Origin: a virus | DNA length: 61,907 bases | IMG/VR virus record: IMGVR_UViG_3300008117_000062 | Location: 1-61,907 of that record | Strand: one strand, 5' to 3' | Part shown: positions 41,427 through 51,254 of the stretch, piece after piece | Layout: the number at the start of each line of letters is the position of its first letter | Numbering within the stretch: the first letter of the stretch is position 1 | Translations under genes and position numbers: made by a program | The notes under the pieces: model-generated | Databases searched by the model: none | What the model was told of the DNA's origin: nothing | The model's input: the letters and a program-made list of their open reading frames with translations, nothing else

Positions 41427-43885
41427 TGCCATCAACAGCAGAGAGAAACCTAGACGGATTCCTTGATCAGTACCGCATCATAACTGTGGCTACTGAGTCT
41501 GCTGATTTGACAACGGCTAATACAATCAAAAAAATTCGCATCACGGTCGAGCAGAAAGAAATAACTCCAGTAATATTCTTTAGTAGAGATGTTATTCCAT
41601 ATCTTGCACCAACTGAAGATGTAACAATCTTTGCTCAAGGAATATCGGCAGCGGATGACGGATTGACATATGAGTACGCCAGATTTACCGCTGGTGTAAC
41701 GCAGATGCTATCATTGAAACACAAGATGGTCTATGACATGGATCAACTTGAGAGTTCGGAGTATGGAATTATCACAGGAACCAACTCCTATGGCGCATTC
41801 AACTCTCTGCAAGATAACACGAACATACTTCTACAATATCCTCAGTTCTATAGCATAACTGGTGCAAATCAGCCCTATGGTGTCACAGCATTTACTGGAG
41901 TTACTCTTAAAGGTGCATCGGCAGGAACCTATACACTTGTGAACTTCGGCGGTGTAATAACACCATTTCAGTTAATGTTCAGTCCCTCTATTCTTGGATT
42001 GACCCACACAAATAACCTACCAACAGGAACATTAGACTCACCTCTATATTTTGGATTGTCTGCAAGCAATGGTATAACACAATCAGTGAAATCCATGTAT
42101 TTCACGCCTGATATTTTCTTCTCAACAAGAAGAAATCTTGCAATACTGTTGGATAGAGGAATTACATTCTCTGGCATATTGACTTCATTTGAGCCTCACT
42201 ATCAGTTCATCAAATATTCTGACAATGACTATACGGATACAGCAACTAATATTATTTCTCAGTATGCAGGAAACTCTGCAAATCCTGGGTGGAATGTTGA
42301 ATTAGTTCGTTCCTCTGGTAAAACTGGTTCGTACATCAATCTTGATGGCTTCAATCTTGCCAAGAGTTTCAATGAAAGATTCTTCTCTGAAGTGAAGACT
42401 TATCCGAGAAGATATAGAACAACGGCAACTGATCTTAATACTGGTCAGTACAACTATCCATACACTACATCCGTGTTTGGCTGGTCGGCAAAAATACCAA
42501 CGCCAGGAACAGCGACCGATGCCACGGGACCATATGCAAGCGTTGGTGCATCGTTTTATCTCAACAGGATAGCGGGTGTTACTTTCTACCCACCACCATC
42601 AACATACAACTATCTTGGATCAACTGGTGCGACATCATTCGGTGGTTCTGGTGGTTCTTCGGGCTGGAACTCTTACCACAAGTCTCTCACAGGAAACTCA
42701 TCTTTCTATCCCGAATATTTTATGCTTGGTGGTTCTACAACTGCTGCCTCAAACACATATGAAGCATCAAAACTTGTTCCAGCAAATATTCTAAAGTTGT
42801 TTACAGACAACAATGGTCCTAGAGGTCCACTTGGAACAACGATGAATTTCCTTGATTCATACTACTATGACATCTATGCAGAACAGTTGCAATATGGTGG
42901 TTATAAGGATATGAATTTCTTTGCCATGGATTTTAATCCCCGCTTCAATCCATATATTCCAATGCAGTTGAAGGGTTCTTATCAGAATAGCATAACAAGA
43001 AATCACACTTCAAGAAGAGATTGCACCATTCACCAAGACTTTGGTGGTAATACCGCTGAAAGACTGTATAACCTTAAGGAGTCGATGAAGGCAAGTATTC
43101 ATTCAGCATTGAAGATGTGGAAACTCCTCCTTGATGAGCGCGGCAAGTTCAACTACAGAATCATGCCCGTTCTCTCTGGTAGAAATGAAGATTATGATCT
43201 TACTCGCGGCGGGTCAGTCCCCTATAGACCAGAAGATTTTGTTGAATACTTAGTAAAACCACTGTTCAATAGTGTTGTTCCAGCAAATGGATTCATCATG
43301 AAGAACGATGTTGATAATTTACTATATCAAGGTTTCTATCTTGGAAATATTGCAAGAGGGAGCGATGAGTATACAAAAGTTGTGACTAATCGCGGTATAT
43401 CTGGTTCTGATCCGATCACAGCATTCATTCGTGGATTGGAGACATATTTCTTTAATCTACAGCAACTGCAATTTCAGATGACATTTTCAGAACAACTTTT
43501 TGATTTTGGGCTTACTGCTGCTGAAGCAGATCACTCTAACTATCTAAACACATTTAGATCTGGTAGATTTAGTGATTATAGAGTATTTGAATCAAACACT
43601 GGTCTGACGGGTGGTAATACAAAGATACCCTATGGTTTCAATGGTGAATTTCTGTGGTATGCGGTTCCTCTAAATGAAGAATCAATACTTTATAAAAACA
43701 CAAATCTACGAGATAGATGGCAGACAACAACAAACAACAATATAAATGTTGCATATTCAATAATGAGAGATGCATATTTCGAACTAACAAAGGAGCAGTT
43801 AGTCGCTGCGTCTGAATATTTCTCAGATAATAAGATAACTACTCTAGCGGAGTATAGATCTACGGATCAGTTCGTAGGAAGGTGA
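41426..43885 (+). CDS. Large structural protein of unknown function between gp15 and gp16, 819 aa
   Basis: I do not recognise this protein. Residues 1-110 form a compact domain (ITPVIFFSRDVIPYLAPTED; LTYEYARFTAG). The middle is Gly/Ser/Thr/Tyr-rich beta sequence like adhesins. About 510-720 is a better-ordered, partly helical region (RRDCTIHQDFGGNTAERLYN; KASIHSALKMWKLLLDERGK). It ends with a helical LVAASEYFSDNKITTLAEY. T4 has no gene between 15 and 16. Overlap with gp15 and late-operon context imply a virion protein, perhaps neck whiskers or a collar fibre. Confidence 0.55.
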   Translation: MPSTAERNLDGFLDQYRIITVATESADLTTANTIKKIRITVEQKEITPVIFFSRDVIPYLAPTEDVTIFAQGISAADDGLTYEYARFTAGVTQMLSLKHKMVYDMDQLESSEYGIITGTNSYGAFNSLQDNTNILLQYPQFYSITGANQPYGVTAFTGVTLKGASAGTYTLVNFGGVITPFQLMFSPSILGLTHTNNLPTGTLDSPLYFGLSASNGITQSVKSMYFTPDIFFSTRRNLAILLDRGITFSGILTSFEPHYQFIKYSDNDYTDTATNIISQYAGNSANPGWNVELVRSSGKTGSYINLDGFNLAKSFNERFFSEVKTYPRRYRTTATDLNTGQYNYPYTTSVFGWSAKIPTPGTATDATGPYASVGASFYLNRIAGVTFYPPPSTYNYLGSTGATSFGGSGGSSGWNSYHKSLTGNSSFYPEYFMLGGSTTAASNTYEASKLVPANILKLFTDNNGPRGPLGTTMNFLDSYYYDIYAEQLQYGGYKDMNFFAMDFNPRFNPYIPMQLKGSYQNSITRNHTSRRDCTIHQDFGGNTAERLYNLKESMKASIHSALKMWKLLLDERGKFNYRIMPVLSGRNEDYDLTRGGSVPYRPEDFVEYLVKPLFNSVVPANGFIMKNDVDNLLYQGFYLGNIARGSDEYTKVVTNRGISGSDPITAFIRGLETYFFNLQQLQFQMTFSEQLFDFGLTAAEADHSNYLNTFRSGRFSDYRVFESNTGLTGGNTKIPYGFNGEFLWYAVPLNEESILYKNTNLRDRWQTTTNNNINVAYSIMRDAYFELTKEQLVAASEYFSDNKITTLAEYRSTDQFVGR

Positions 43886-43892
43886 TTTTATC

Positions 43893-44378
43893 ATGAGCAA
43901 GATGGATGAAAATCTATCGGAGATCCTCAATATGGATCCCGAACCAAAAGCCATTGTGGCAAAACCACCACAAGCAATAGAAGCAATCGTTGACATGGAC
44001 GATGCTGAAAAAGACTTTCAAAAGGCGCGACAGAACCTCAAGGAACTTGTTGGTCTTGGGTTTCAAGCCATCGATGGTGTGTTGAAGGTGGCAAGCGAGG
44101 GTGATTCTCCCCGCGCTTACGAGGTAGTCGCACAGATGATCAAAGCCGTGGCAGAGACAAACAAGGATCTTGTTGAACTGCATCAGCGCATGAAGACCAT
44201 CAAGGAAGACAAGTACGAGCAGAAGACGGTCAACAATACCACAAATGCCATATTCCTTGGTTCTACGAAAGAACTACAAGAACTCATAAATCCAAAGAGA
44301 AGTTTCGCAAAGGCACTCAAAGAGACAGATGTGATTCTGGATTCTTCAAAGAAAATCATAGAAGATGGCGGAAACTAA
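43893..44378 (+). CDS. 16: Terminase small subunit gp16
   Basis: Length (161) and layout match T4 gp16 (164): an acidic N-terminus, a central helical pair (EKDFQKARQNLKELVGLGFQ; SPRAYEVVAQMIKAVAETNK) and a C-terminal NNTTNAIFLGSTKELQELIN segment. The protein recognises DNA and regulates gp17. Its end overlaps the gp17 start by 14 nt, as the pair overlaps in T4. Confidence 0.93.
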   Translation: MSKMDENLSEILNMDPEPKAIVAKPPQAIEAIVDMDDAEKDFQKARQNLKELVGLGFQAIDGVLKVASEGDSPRAYEVVAQMIKAVAETNKDLVELHQRMKTIKEDKYEQKTVNNTTNAIFLGSTKELQELINPKRSFAKALKETDVILDSSKKIIEDGGN

Positions 44379-46020
44379 GAATACAAAGAACTATCTTGGC
44401 AATCCGAACCTAAAGGCATCGGATGTCAGACACGAATGGACTCAGCAGCAACTTGAGGAGTATGCCAAGTGCGCTAGAGATCCAATCTATTTCATACAGA
44501 ACTATGTCAAGATCATCAGTCTCGACAAGGGTCTTGTTCCATTTGAACTATACGACTTTCAGGAAGAGATGGTAAGAACCGTTCATAGCAATAGGTTCGT
44601 CATTGCCAAACTTCCGAGACAGAGTGGAAAGTCTACCACTGTTACGGCATATATCTTGCACTATGTTCTCTTCAACCAAAGCGTCAATGTGGCGATCCTT
44701 GCCAACAAGTTGAGTACTGCACGGGAACTCCTATCCCGCCTCAAACTGGCGTATGAGTATCTACCGAAGTGGTTGCAGCAGGGTGTATTGGAATGGAATA
44801 AGGGTTCCATACAACTTGAGAATGGCTCAAAGGTTCTAGCATCGGCAACTTCCTCAAGCGCGGTTCGTGGTGGATCGTTCAACATGATCTTCCTTGACGA
44901 GTTTGCATATGTTCCTCAGAATGTGGCGGAAGAGTTCTTCTCGTCGGTATATCCCACCATCTCATCGGGTCAGGAAACCAAAGTATTCATAGTTTCAACT
45001 CCCCACGGAATGAATCTATACTACAAGTTGTGGACGGATGCTACGAACAATAGAAACTCTTACATTCCAATCGATGTTCACTGGTCGGATGTACCTGGCC
45101 GAGACGAGAAGTGGAAGGAAGAGACGATTGCCAATACTTCAGAGGAGCAGTTTAGGACAGAATTTGATTGCGACTTTGTAGGCTCCATCCATACACTTAT
45201 TTCTCCATCCAAGTTGAAGACCCTGGCTTATGTCGATCCAGTATTCAAGAATGGGGAAGGATTTAAGGTTTATAGCAAACCAGAGGAGAAGCACATCTAT
45301 GTCATGTGCGTCGATGTCTCTCGCGGAACAGGAAATGACTACTCAGCATTCACCGTAGTGGACATAACTACAGCACCTTATAAGTTGGTGGCTACCTTCA
45401 GGAACAATACCATGTCACCCATGGTCTTTCCAAATGCCATCCATGTTGCAGCCAAGCAGTACAACAACTGCCATGTGCTTGTGGAGATCAACGACATGGG
45501 TGGTCAAGTGGCAGACATCCTCCATGGCGAGATGGAATATGAGAATCTATTGTCCTCGACCATGCGTGGCCGAAAGGGTCAGGTTCTCGACGGTGGCTTT
45601 GGATCGGGTACAAGTCAGTTTGGAGTCAGGACAACTGAGGTGGTAAAGCGCACGGGGTGTTCCATCCTCAAGTCTCTGATTGAATCTGATAGGCTACAGA
45701 TACAGGATTTCGATGTCATCAAGGAACTATTTGCCTTCATCTCCAAGAAGAACTCTTTTGAGGCAGAGGTTGGTTACAATGACGATCTTGTGATGACCTT
45801 GGTTCTATTTGGGTGGCTATCCACCCAACCATACTTCAAGGATCTTTCCTCCATGGATATCAGGAAAGACATATATCAGGACACGATCACGAAACTTGAG
45901 GAGGAGATGACGCCTTTTGGCTTCATCGATGATGGAGTTGACGATTCTACCCCTGAGCGAAGCGAAGATGGTTCTGTGTGGTTCAAGGACAGAGATTCTC
46001 GAATGAATTCTTGGTACTGA
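44365..46020 (+). CDS. 17: Terminase large subunit gp17 (packaging ATPase and nuclease)
   Basis: The ATPase domain has Walker A PRQSGKST at residues 84-91 and Walker B MIFLDEF with D178-E179, then the coupling motif STPHGMN near 211. The RNase H-like nuclease domain has VDVSRGTGNDYSAF with D317, VEINDMGGQ with E near 374, and a final acidic YNDDLVM. All catalytic groups appear intact. At 551 residues it is a little shorter than T4 gp17 (about 610). It fills the prohead from concatemeric DNA. Confidence 0.96.
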   Translation: MAETKNTKNYLGNPNLKASDVRHEWTQQQLEEYAKCARDPIYFIQNYVKIISLDKGLVPFELYDFQEEMVRTVHSNRFVIAKLPRQSGKSTTVTAYILHYVLFNQSVNVAILANKLSTARELLSRLKLAYEYLPKWLQQGVLEWNKGSIQLENGSKVLASATSSSAVRGGSFNMIFLDEFAYVPQNVAEEFFSSVYPTISSGQETKVFIVSTPHGMNLYYKLWTDATNNRNSYIPIDVHWSDVPGRDEKWKEETIANTSEEQFRTEFDCDFVGSIHTLISPSKLKTLAYVDPVFKNGEGFKVYSKPEEKHIYVMCVDVSRGTGNDYSAFTVVDITTAPYKLVATFRNNTMSPMVFPNAIHVAAKQYNNCHVLVEINDMGGQVADILHGEMEYENLLSSTMRGRKGQVLDGGFGSGTSQFGVRTTEVVKRTGCSILKSLIESDRLQIQDFDVIKELFAFISKKNSFEAEVGYNDDLVMTLVLFGWLSTQPYFKDLSSMDIRKDIYQDTITKLEEEMTPFGFIDDGVDDSTPERSEDGSVWFKDRDSRMNSWY

Positions 46021-46070
46021 TTCAAATACCAAAAATCCTACATACATTGTAGAATCATCGGGAGAACCAA

Positions 46071-47978
46071 ATGAGCAGAATACCTGTACAACTTAGCCCT
46101 GGTGTGAATTATTCGGAAATTGATCTTACGACGATTGTTCCAAATGTGGCAACTGCCACTGGTGCCATCGCGGGAGTCTTTCAATGGGGTCCAGCAGAAA
46201 AAATAGTAACCGTAACTTCAGAAGACGATCTAGTCCGTATCTTTGGAAAGCCCTTAAGGGATGAAAACGGAATAGATTTTCACTGTGCAGCAAACTTCCT
46301 TCAGTATGGTCGTGACCTTCGGATTGTTCGTGCTGTTGGATCTGATGAAACAAATGCAAACTCCTCTGGCTTTACGGGCTTGCAGTATGTAAATGAGGAT
46401 GTTCTTGGTGGTGAGGCCGCATCTGGTCTAACTGCTTCCTTCTATGCTCGTTATCCTGGTGTTTTGGGAAATTCACTCAAAGTCGTGGTTCTAGACGGCA
46501 ATGGTGAGGCTTCTGTTGTGGTTGGAGCAACAGCAACAATCGGAACAAATACCATCAGATTCTCAACAGTTCTTGGCGGAACTCTTGAAGAAAATGACAA
46601 GTTGATCTATCAGACAAATCAGTTCTCTCAGACATTCCTTGTCGATTCGGCAGCGGGAAACACGGTCACAACAAAGACATATGTTGCAAGCGTCATCGGT
46701 CTAAGTGCGGATGTCAAGTTCCGCAGTAAGTATGCCGATCTATTCCAACTCACAGCCGAAACAAGCACACAAGCCTCCGCAAAGGGTGGCTCTAATGACG
46801 AACTCAATGTCGTAGTCATTGACGAAGATGGTCTATTCACGGGAACCAAGGGTACGATTCTTGAGACATTCCAAAATGTCTCCAAGGCATATGATGCTCG
46901 GGACAATGACGGCGCACCAAACTATGTTTCGTCGGTGATCAACTCACAGTCGAACTACATTTGGGCTGGTAATCTTGAGACACTTTGGGGAGCATCTGTT
47001 CCACAAGATCTTACAACCACATTCTCTGATATCAGCGGTGGATATGCTGCTGCCAAGGTTTCTCGCTATAGCCTTAGCGGAGGCACTGGTGCTGCTTCAT
47101 CGACAGCAAATATCTACACTAAGGGATACAGCAAGTTCATCGACCGAGACAATGTTGATATTTCTCTTCTTATCTCTGGTCGATCTGATGCAACCACAGT
47201 AAAGTTGCTATCTGATCTTGTAAATGAACGCAAGGATTGCGTGTTGTTTGTGTCTCCACTTCTTACAGATGTTCTAAACAAGACACAATCAGTCGCAACA
47301 AATAACATTCTTACCACAAGAAACACAACATACGGAATCAATTCCTCCTATGTCGTGATGGATAGCGGTTGGAAATATATCTACGACAAGTACAATGACA
47401 TGTTCCGCTATGTTCCGCTCAATGCTGACATTGCTGGTATTTGCGCCCGTGCAGAGTTTGCAACACAATCTTGGTTTTCTCCAGCGGGTCTAAACAGAGG
47501 AACAGTCAAGAATGTCATCAAGTTGGCATTCAATCCAGACCAAGCAGCAAGAGATCTTCTCTATGTCGCAAATGTAAATCCAGTTGCTACATTCAGCGGA
47601 GAGGGAACCATCCTCTTTGGCGACAAGACCATGTTGAAGAAGCCAAGTGCATTTGACCGCATCAATGTCAGGCGGCTTTTCATCACCCTTGAAAAAGCAA
47701 TCTCCACAGCCGCTAAATACTCATTGTTCGAATTCAATGATGAGTTTACTCGCTCACAGTTCAGGAACCTTACCATTCCATATCTCCGTAATGTTCAGGC
47801 ACAAAGAGGTATCACCGACTTCAGAGTGATTTGTGATGAAACCAATAACACTGGAGAAGTCATCGACCGCAATCAGTTCGTGGCAGACATTTACATTAAG
47901 CCAGCGCGGTCTATCAACTTCATTCAGTTGAACTTCATTGCAACAAGAACAGATAGCACCTTTACTGAGATCATCTAA
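46071..47978 (+). CDS. 18: Tail sheath protein gp18, intact copy
   Basis: The N-terminus (VQLSPGVNYSEIDL, then GVFQWGPAEKIVTVTSEDDL) and the full C-terminal domain (GDKTMLKKPSAFDRINVRRL; FEFNDEFTRSQFRNLTIPYL; GEVIDRNQFVADIYIKPARS) are those of T4 gp18, at 635 residues (T4 about 659). The sheath contracts to drive the tube through the envelope. GGGAG precedes the start. It is followed 12 nt later by a second, altered sheath gene; this copy carries every expected C-terminal element. Confidence 0.93.
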   Translation: MSRIPVQLSPGVNYSEIDLTTIVPNVATATGAIAGVFQWGPAEKIVTVTSEDDLVRIFGKPLRDENGIDFHCAANFLQYGRDLRIVRAVGSDETNANSSGFTGLQYVNEDVLGGEAASGLTASFYARYPGVLGNSLKVVVLDGNGEASVVVGATATIGTNTIRFSTVLGGTLEENDKLIYQTNQFSQTFLVDSAAGNTVTTKTYVASVIGLSADVKFRSKYADLFQLTAETSTQASAKGGSNDELNVVVIDEDGLFTGTKGTILETFQNVSKAYDARDNDGAPNYVSSVINSQSNYIWAGNLETLWGASVPQDLTTTFSDISGGYAAAKVSRYSLSGGTGAASSTANIYTKGYSKFIDRDNVDISLLISGRSDATTVKLLSDLVNERKDCVLFVSPLLTDVLNKTQSVATNNILTTRNTTYGINSSYVVMDSGWKYIYDKYNDMFRYVPLNADIAGICARAEFATQSWFSPAGLNRGTVKNVIKLAFNPDQAARDLLYVANVNPVATFSGEGTILFGDKTMLKKPSAFDRINVRRLFITLEKAISTAAKYSLFEFNDEFTRSQFRNLTIPYLRNVQAQRGITDFRVICDETNNTGEVIDRNQFVADIYIKPARSINFIQLNFIATRTDSTFTEII

Positions 47979-47989
47979 CAGGAGAGAAA

Positions 47990-50521
47990 ATGGCTAGTCC
48001 AATCCCAACACAACTAAGCCCAGGCGTTAAAGTTTCGGAGATCGATCTTTCTCAGTTCATTCAGCCAGAGTCTCTCAACAGTGCTGGTATGGTGGGAACA
48101 TTCAATTGGGGTCCATGTTTGATTGCAAATCGAGTCACATCGGAAAGCAATCTTGCTGCCCTTTATGGAAAGCCAACCCTTGATCCTTCTGATGTTGACA
48201 GTGAGGCAGATTTCTTTGCGGGTGCAAATTTCCTTCGTTATTCAAATAATCTAAAGGCCATTAGAATCCTTCAGAGTGGGGATAAGAACTCTACCTCTAA
48301 GGAAGCGGGAATAACAAGTATTGCAAACTGTACTCATGGTAGCATCAAGAATGAGGCAGAGTTTGCACTATTGGGAGGATTTTCTGGACAAGATGGCATC
48401 GAATCCATTGCACACTTCCGCGGTAGATATCCAGGAAACTTTGGAGACTCACTTAAGGTCATTGTTTGGGATGGTGCTACAAGTGAAAATGGTATAATAA
48501 ACACAACAACCACGGCATACACAGATTATACATTGTTTGGCGGATACGCACTAGCAACAATGGCTGGTATAAGCACGGGTACTATCGGATATACATTTGA
48601 GGTAAAAAGAAATCCTTTTACTATTGGGCTTGATATGCCTGATGTTGATGGTCTTGTTTCTTTGGGATTTACAAGTGGATCGCATCAATACACTCTTGTC
48701 ACGGTTGTCCCGCCAACGAGTCAAACTACAGCACAGTTTATAGATTCTCTATCAAACGCAGAAGGAATCAAGTTCTTCTATGCAACAGGAACAACTTCAA
48801 GCAATCTTTCTTTGACTAGTTCTGGTAGCATTCCCGATGGAAATAATGGAAATTATTATGTTCTTGAGGATGCAACAGCAACCATAGGCAAAGCGTTCAA
48901 TCCATTCAATACATTCAACCCATCAACGAATCCTTCGAAAAATATATTCGCAAAAGTAAATTCTGTAAATAGTGCGGCTGTTGATCTGTTATTCTTGAAT
49001 GCAGATTCAACAAATATGAACTCTGGATTTGCAAATCCATCAGCAACCGCAAAAGCACCAAATCCAGCCGCGTTCAAGAACTTCCAAACATCTGGTATTC
49101 CATCAAACTTTGGTTCTTTGATCTATACAGGAACAGATAGCACAAATCTATTTGTTACCTACAGATCCACATGGTCAACTATAGCCTCCAAGATATTCAA
49201 CACAGTATCGGGGACTCCATCTACTTCTATAAAGGGTTGGAATCTTCTTGTTGGGTTGACTGGTGGAATCACATTTGTTCAGACAGTCAGTGGAACTCAA
49301 CAAGCAATAGGTCTTACCTTTGATACAGTTGGTGGTCTTACTGGTATCCAAAGAGACTTTGCATTCGGTATGAAGCAGTTTGGAAAGACATCAGTTGTAA
49401 ACTCACAGACAACATCAACTGTTGCAGATTTTACATCATCAACCGCGATCTTTGATAAGATACCAAATACATCAGAATTCGCTCTTAGTGTTGGTGGTTC
49501 AAATGATGAAGTAAGTTTTGCAGTTATTGATACGGGTGGAAAGTTTGGTCCAAAGAATGGACTTCTTGAAAGATTCCAACTTCTATCAAAGGCAAAGGAT
49601 GCAAAGAATCTTGATGGTGAGTCAATCTACTATAAAGACTACATCAATAATAACTCTAAATTTGTTTACTGTACCAAGCCGTTTGGTTTGAGTGGTGGTG
49701 GCAATGCATCATCGGATGCAACCACCGCATTCGGTGAAATCTTCTATTCTTATGTTGATGTACCTGGTGGCACAACCTACACAAGGAAGGGATTCTATGA
49801 ATCCCAACTTTATTTTGGTGAATCAAGCGCATCAACTCCAACAATCGCTGAGTATAGCAATGCATATTCAATCTTTGCTGATGATGATTCGGCAGTTGAT
49901 ATTATCTTTGTACCAGAATCATCAGTTGCAACTGATACATCAAGCGCAGCAACAACAGTAGAATCTATCGTCTATGATACGGTGATTGAACCACGCAAGG
50001 ATACCATCCTTGTCATTCCAACACCAAAGCCAGCAAGCACAACTCAACATTCTGCACAAGCAACAGCAAATGCCATTGGATTCAGGAAGACCAATCTAAC
50101 AGTTCCTTCCAACTCGTACACAATGCTTGTTGCTGGTAGAAAGATCTACTTTGATACATTCAATAATCAGTTGCGTAGAATGTCTCTATCATCAGATCTT
50201 GCTGGAATACTCTCCGCACAAGAGATTCCTTGGGAATCGCCAGCGGGATTTGCAAGAGGAATCATCCGCAATGCCATCAAGTTGGAGACAAACTTCTCCA
50301 AGCCTGATCGCGACGAACTTTATAAGAACGGAATTAACTTCTTCGTTCAGTTCAATGATGGATCTGGTACAGCATTGTTCGGTGACAAGACTCTTCTAAC
50401 CAAACCAAGTGCCTTTGATCGCATCAATGTCCGCAGAGTGTTCATTCAAGTGTACAATCACAAAGGGGTATTGCAGATTTCAAGGTTGTTTGCGACAACA
50501 CAAACAATACTGCTGAAGTGA
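47990..50521 (+). CDS. Second tail sheath paralogue, enlarged and with a disrupted C-terminus
   Basis: The start (TQLSPGVKVSEIDLSQF; GTFNWGPCLIANRVTSESNL) and the late segment LFGDKTLLTKPSAFDRINVR parallel gp18. Compared with the neighbour it carries an insertion of some 200 residues in the middle (within about 165-480), Gly/Ser/Thr/Phe-rich. After residue 820 (NVRRVFIQ) about 100 nt present in gp18 are missing. The frame shifts and the protein ends in unrelated YNHKGVLQISRL and a stop. The expected C-terminus continues in another frame to 50637. It is either a recently broken gene, a functional minor sheath with a changed end, or an assembly error. AGGAGAG precedes the start. Confidence 0.85.
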   Translation: MASPIPTQLSPGVKVSEIDLSQFIQPESLNSAGMVGTFNWGPCLIANRVTSESNLAALYGKPTLDPSDVDSEADFFAGANFLRYSNNLKAIRILQSGDKNSTSKEAGITSIANCTHGSIKNEAEFALLGGFSGQDGIESIAHFRGRYPGNFGDSLKVIVWDGATSENGIINTTTTAYTDYTLFGGYALATMAGISTGTIGYTFEVKRNPFTIGLDMPDVDGLVSLGFTSGSHQYTLVTVVPPTSQTTAQFIDSLSNAEGIKFFYATGTTSSNLSLTSSGSIPDGNNGNYYVLEDATATIGKAFNPFNTFNPSTNPSKNIFAKVNSVNSAAVDLLFLNADSTNMNSGFANPSATAKAPNPAAFKNFQTSGIPSNFGSLIYTGTDSTNLFVTYRSTWSTIASKIFNTVSGTPSTSIKGWNLLVGLTGGITFVQTVSGTQQAIGLTFDTVGGLTGIQRDFAFGMKQFGKTSVVNSQTTSTVADFTSSTAIFDKIPNTSEFALSVGGSNDEVSFAVIDTGGKFGPKNGLLERFQLLSKAKDAKNLDGESIYYKDYINNNSKFVYCTKPFGLSGGGNASSDATTAFGEIFYSYVDVPGGTTYTRKGFYESQLYFGESSASTPTIAEYSNAYSIFADDDSAVDIIFVPESSVATDTSSAATTVESIVYDTVIEPRKDTILVIPTPKPASTTQHSAQATANAIGFRKTNLTVPSNSYTMLVAGRKIYFDTFNNQLRRMSLSSDLAGILSAQEIPWESPAGFARGIIRNAIKLETNFSKPDRDELYKNGINFFVQFNDGSGTALFGDKTLLTKPSAFDRINVRRVFIQVYNHKGVLQISRLFATTQTILLK

Positions 50522-50637
50522 TTGATAAGAATCAGTTCGTTGCAGACATCTATATCAAGCCATTGAAGTCCATCAACTTCATTCAGTTGAACTTCATTGC
50601 AGTGAGAAGCGACTTTAACCTCACCACCATCGAATAA
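50452..50637 (+). pseudogene. Out-of-frame C-terminal remnant of the second sheath gene
   Basis: From 50452 the shifted frame reads VQSQRGIADFKVVCDNTNNT and then EVIDKNQFVADIYIKPLKS and INFIQLNFIAVRSD to a stop at 50637. This is the counterpart of the gp18 C-terminus (VQAQRGITDFRVICDETNNT; INFIQLNFIATRTD). Strong amino-acid conservation despite the broken frame indicates that the break is recent or artefactual. Confidence 0.85.
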
Positions 50638-50640
50638 ATA
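50633..50640 (+). promoter_or_regulatory. Late-type promoter box AATAAATA before gp19
   Basis: The box overlaps the end of the sheath remnant, 22 nt before the tube gene start, giving a short leader with AGGGAG. It would allow high tube-protein expression independent of the long upstream genes. Confidence 0.6.
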
Positions 50641-50661
50641 AGCCTATAGGGAGCATCAAGA

Positions 50662-51231
50662 ATGAACATCAAGAACTTTGCCAATGCAATGCAGGGAGCG
50701 GGAGTCAAGCCTTCTCTCTTCGAAGTTCAGGGTAGAATCGGTGGAACGGAAAGCCCACTCACTCCGTTCCTTGTCAAGTCCGCATCATTGCCAGGTACTG
50801 CGTTAGGAACCATCGAAATTCCATTCCGTGGAAGAAGAATCAAGGTACCTGGCGACCGCGTCTTCGGTGATTGGACAATCACACTCATCAATGATAATAA
50901 GTTCCAACTTCGTAATCTTTTTGAACTTTGGGTCAACAGCATTCAGTCGATGCAGACAAATGTTGCTACCAACGAGTTCATCAACTTCGCTGGTCCAGTC
51001 TTCACAGATTGGACTGTAAATCAGTTGGATCGTGCAGGAAAGCCAATCAAGGCATATACTTTGGTTGGATGCTTCCCAACTGACATCTCTCCAATCGATC
51101 TTTCATATGAAGCAACAGATCAGATTGAAGAGTTCAGCGTCACTCTTGCATACTCTTACTTCACATCTAATGTCGGAACGCCAGACGCACAACCGCTACC
51201 TGGCTTGAACAACTTCACCCCAGGTGGTTAA
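50662..51231 (+). CDS. 19: Tail tube protein gp19
   Basis: The 189-residue protein (T4 gp19 about 163) shows the tube fold: NIKNFANAMQGAGVKPSLFE, then LVKSASLPGTALGTIEIPFR, GRRIKVPGDRVFGDWTITLI and FSVTLAYSYFTSN. It polymerises as hexamers to form the inner tail tube. It has its own late-type promoter and lies between sheath and portal as in T4. Confidence 0.93.
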   Translation: MNIKNFANAMQGAGVKPSLFEVQGRIGGTESPLTPFLVKSASLPGTALGTIEIPFRGRRIKVPGDRVFGDWTITLINDNKFQLRNLFELWVNSIQSMQTNVATNEFINFAGPVFTDWTVNQLDRAGKPIKAYTLVGCFPTDISPIDLSYEATDQIEEFSVTLAYSYFTSNVGTPDAQPLPGLNNFTPGG

Positions 51232-51254
51232 TCTTTAGTATTTGGAGATCGTGA

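Noticed and set aside
46021-46070. Small hairpin CTACA/TGTAG between gp17 and gp18 as a terminator
   Set aside because: The stem has five A/T-rich pairs and no U-tract follows; readthrough into gp18 is expected.
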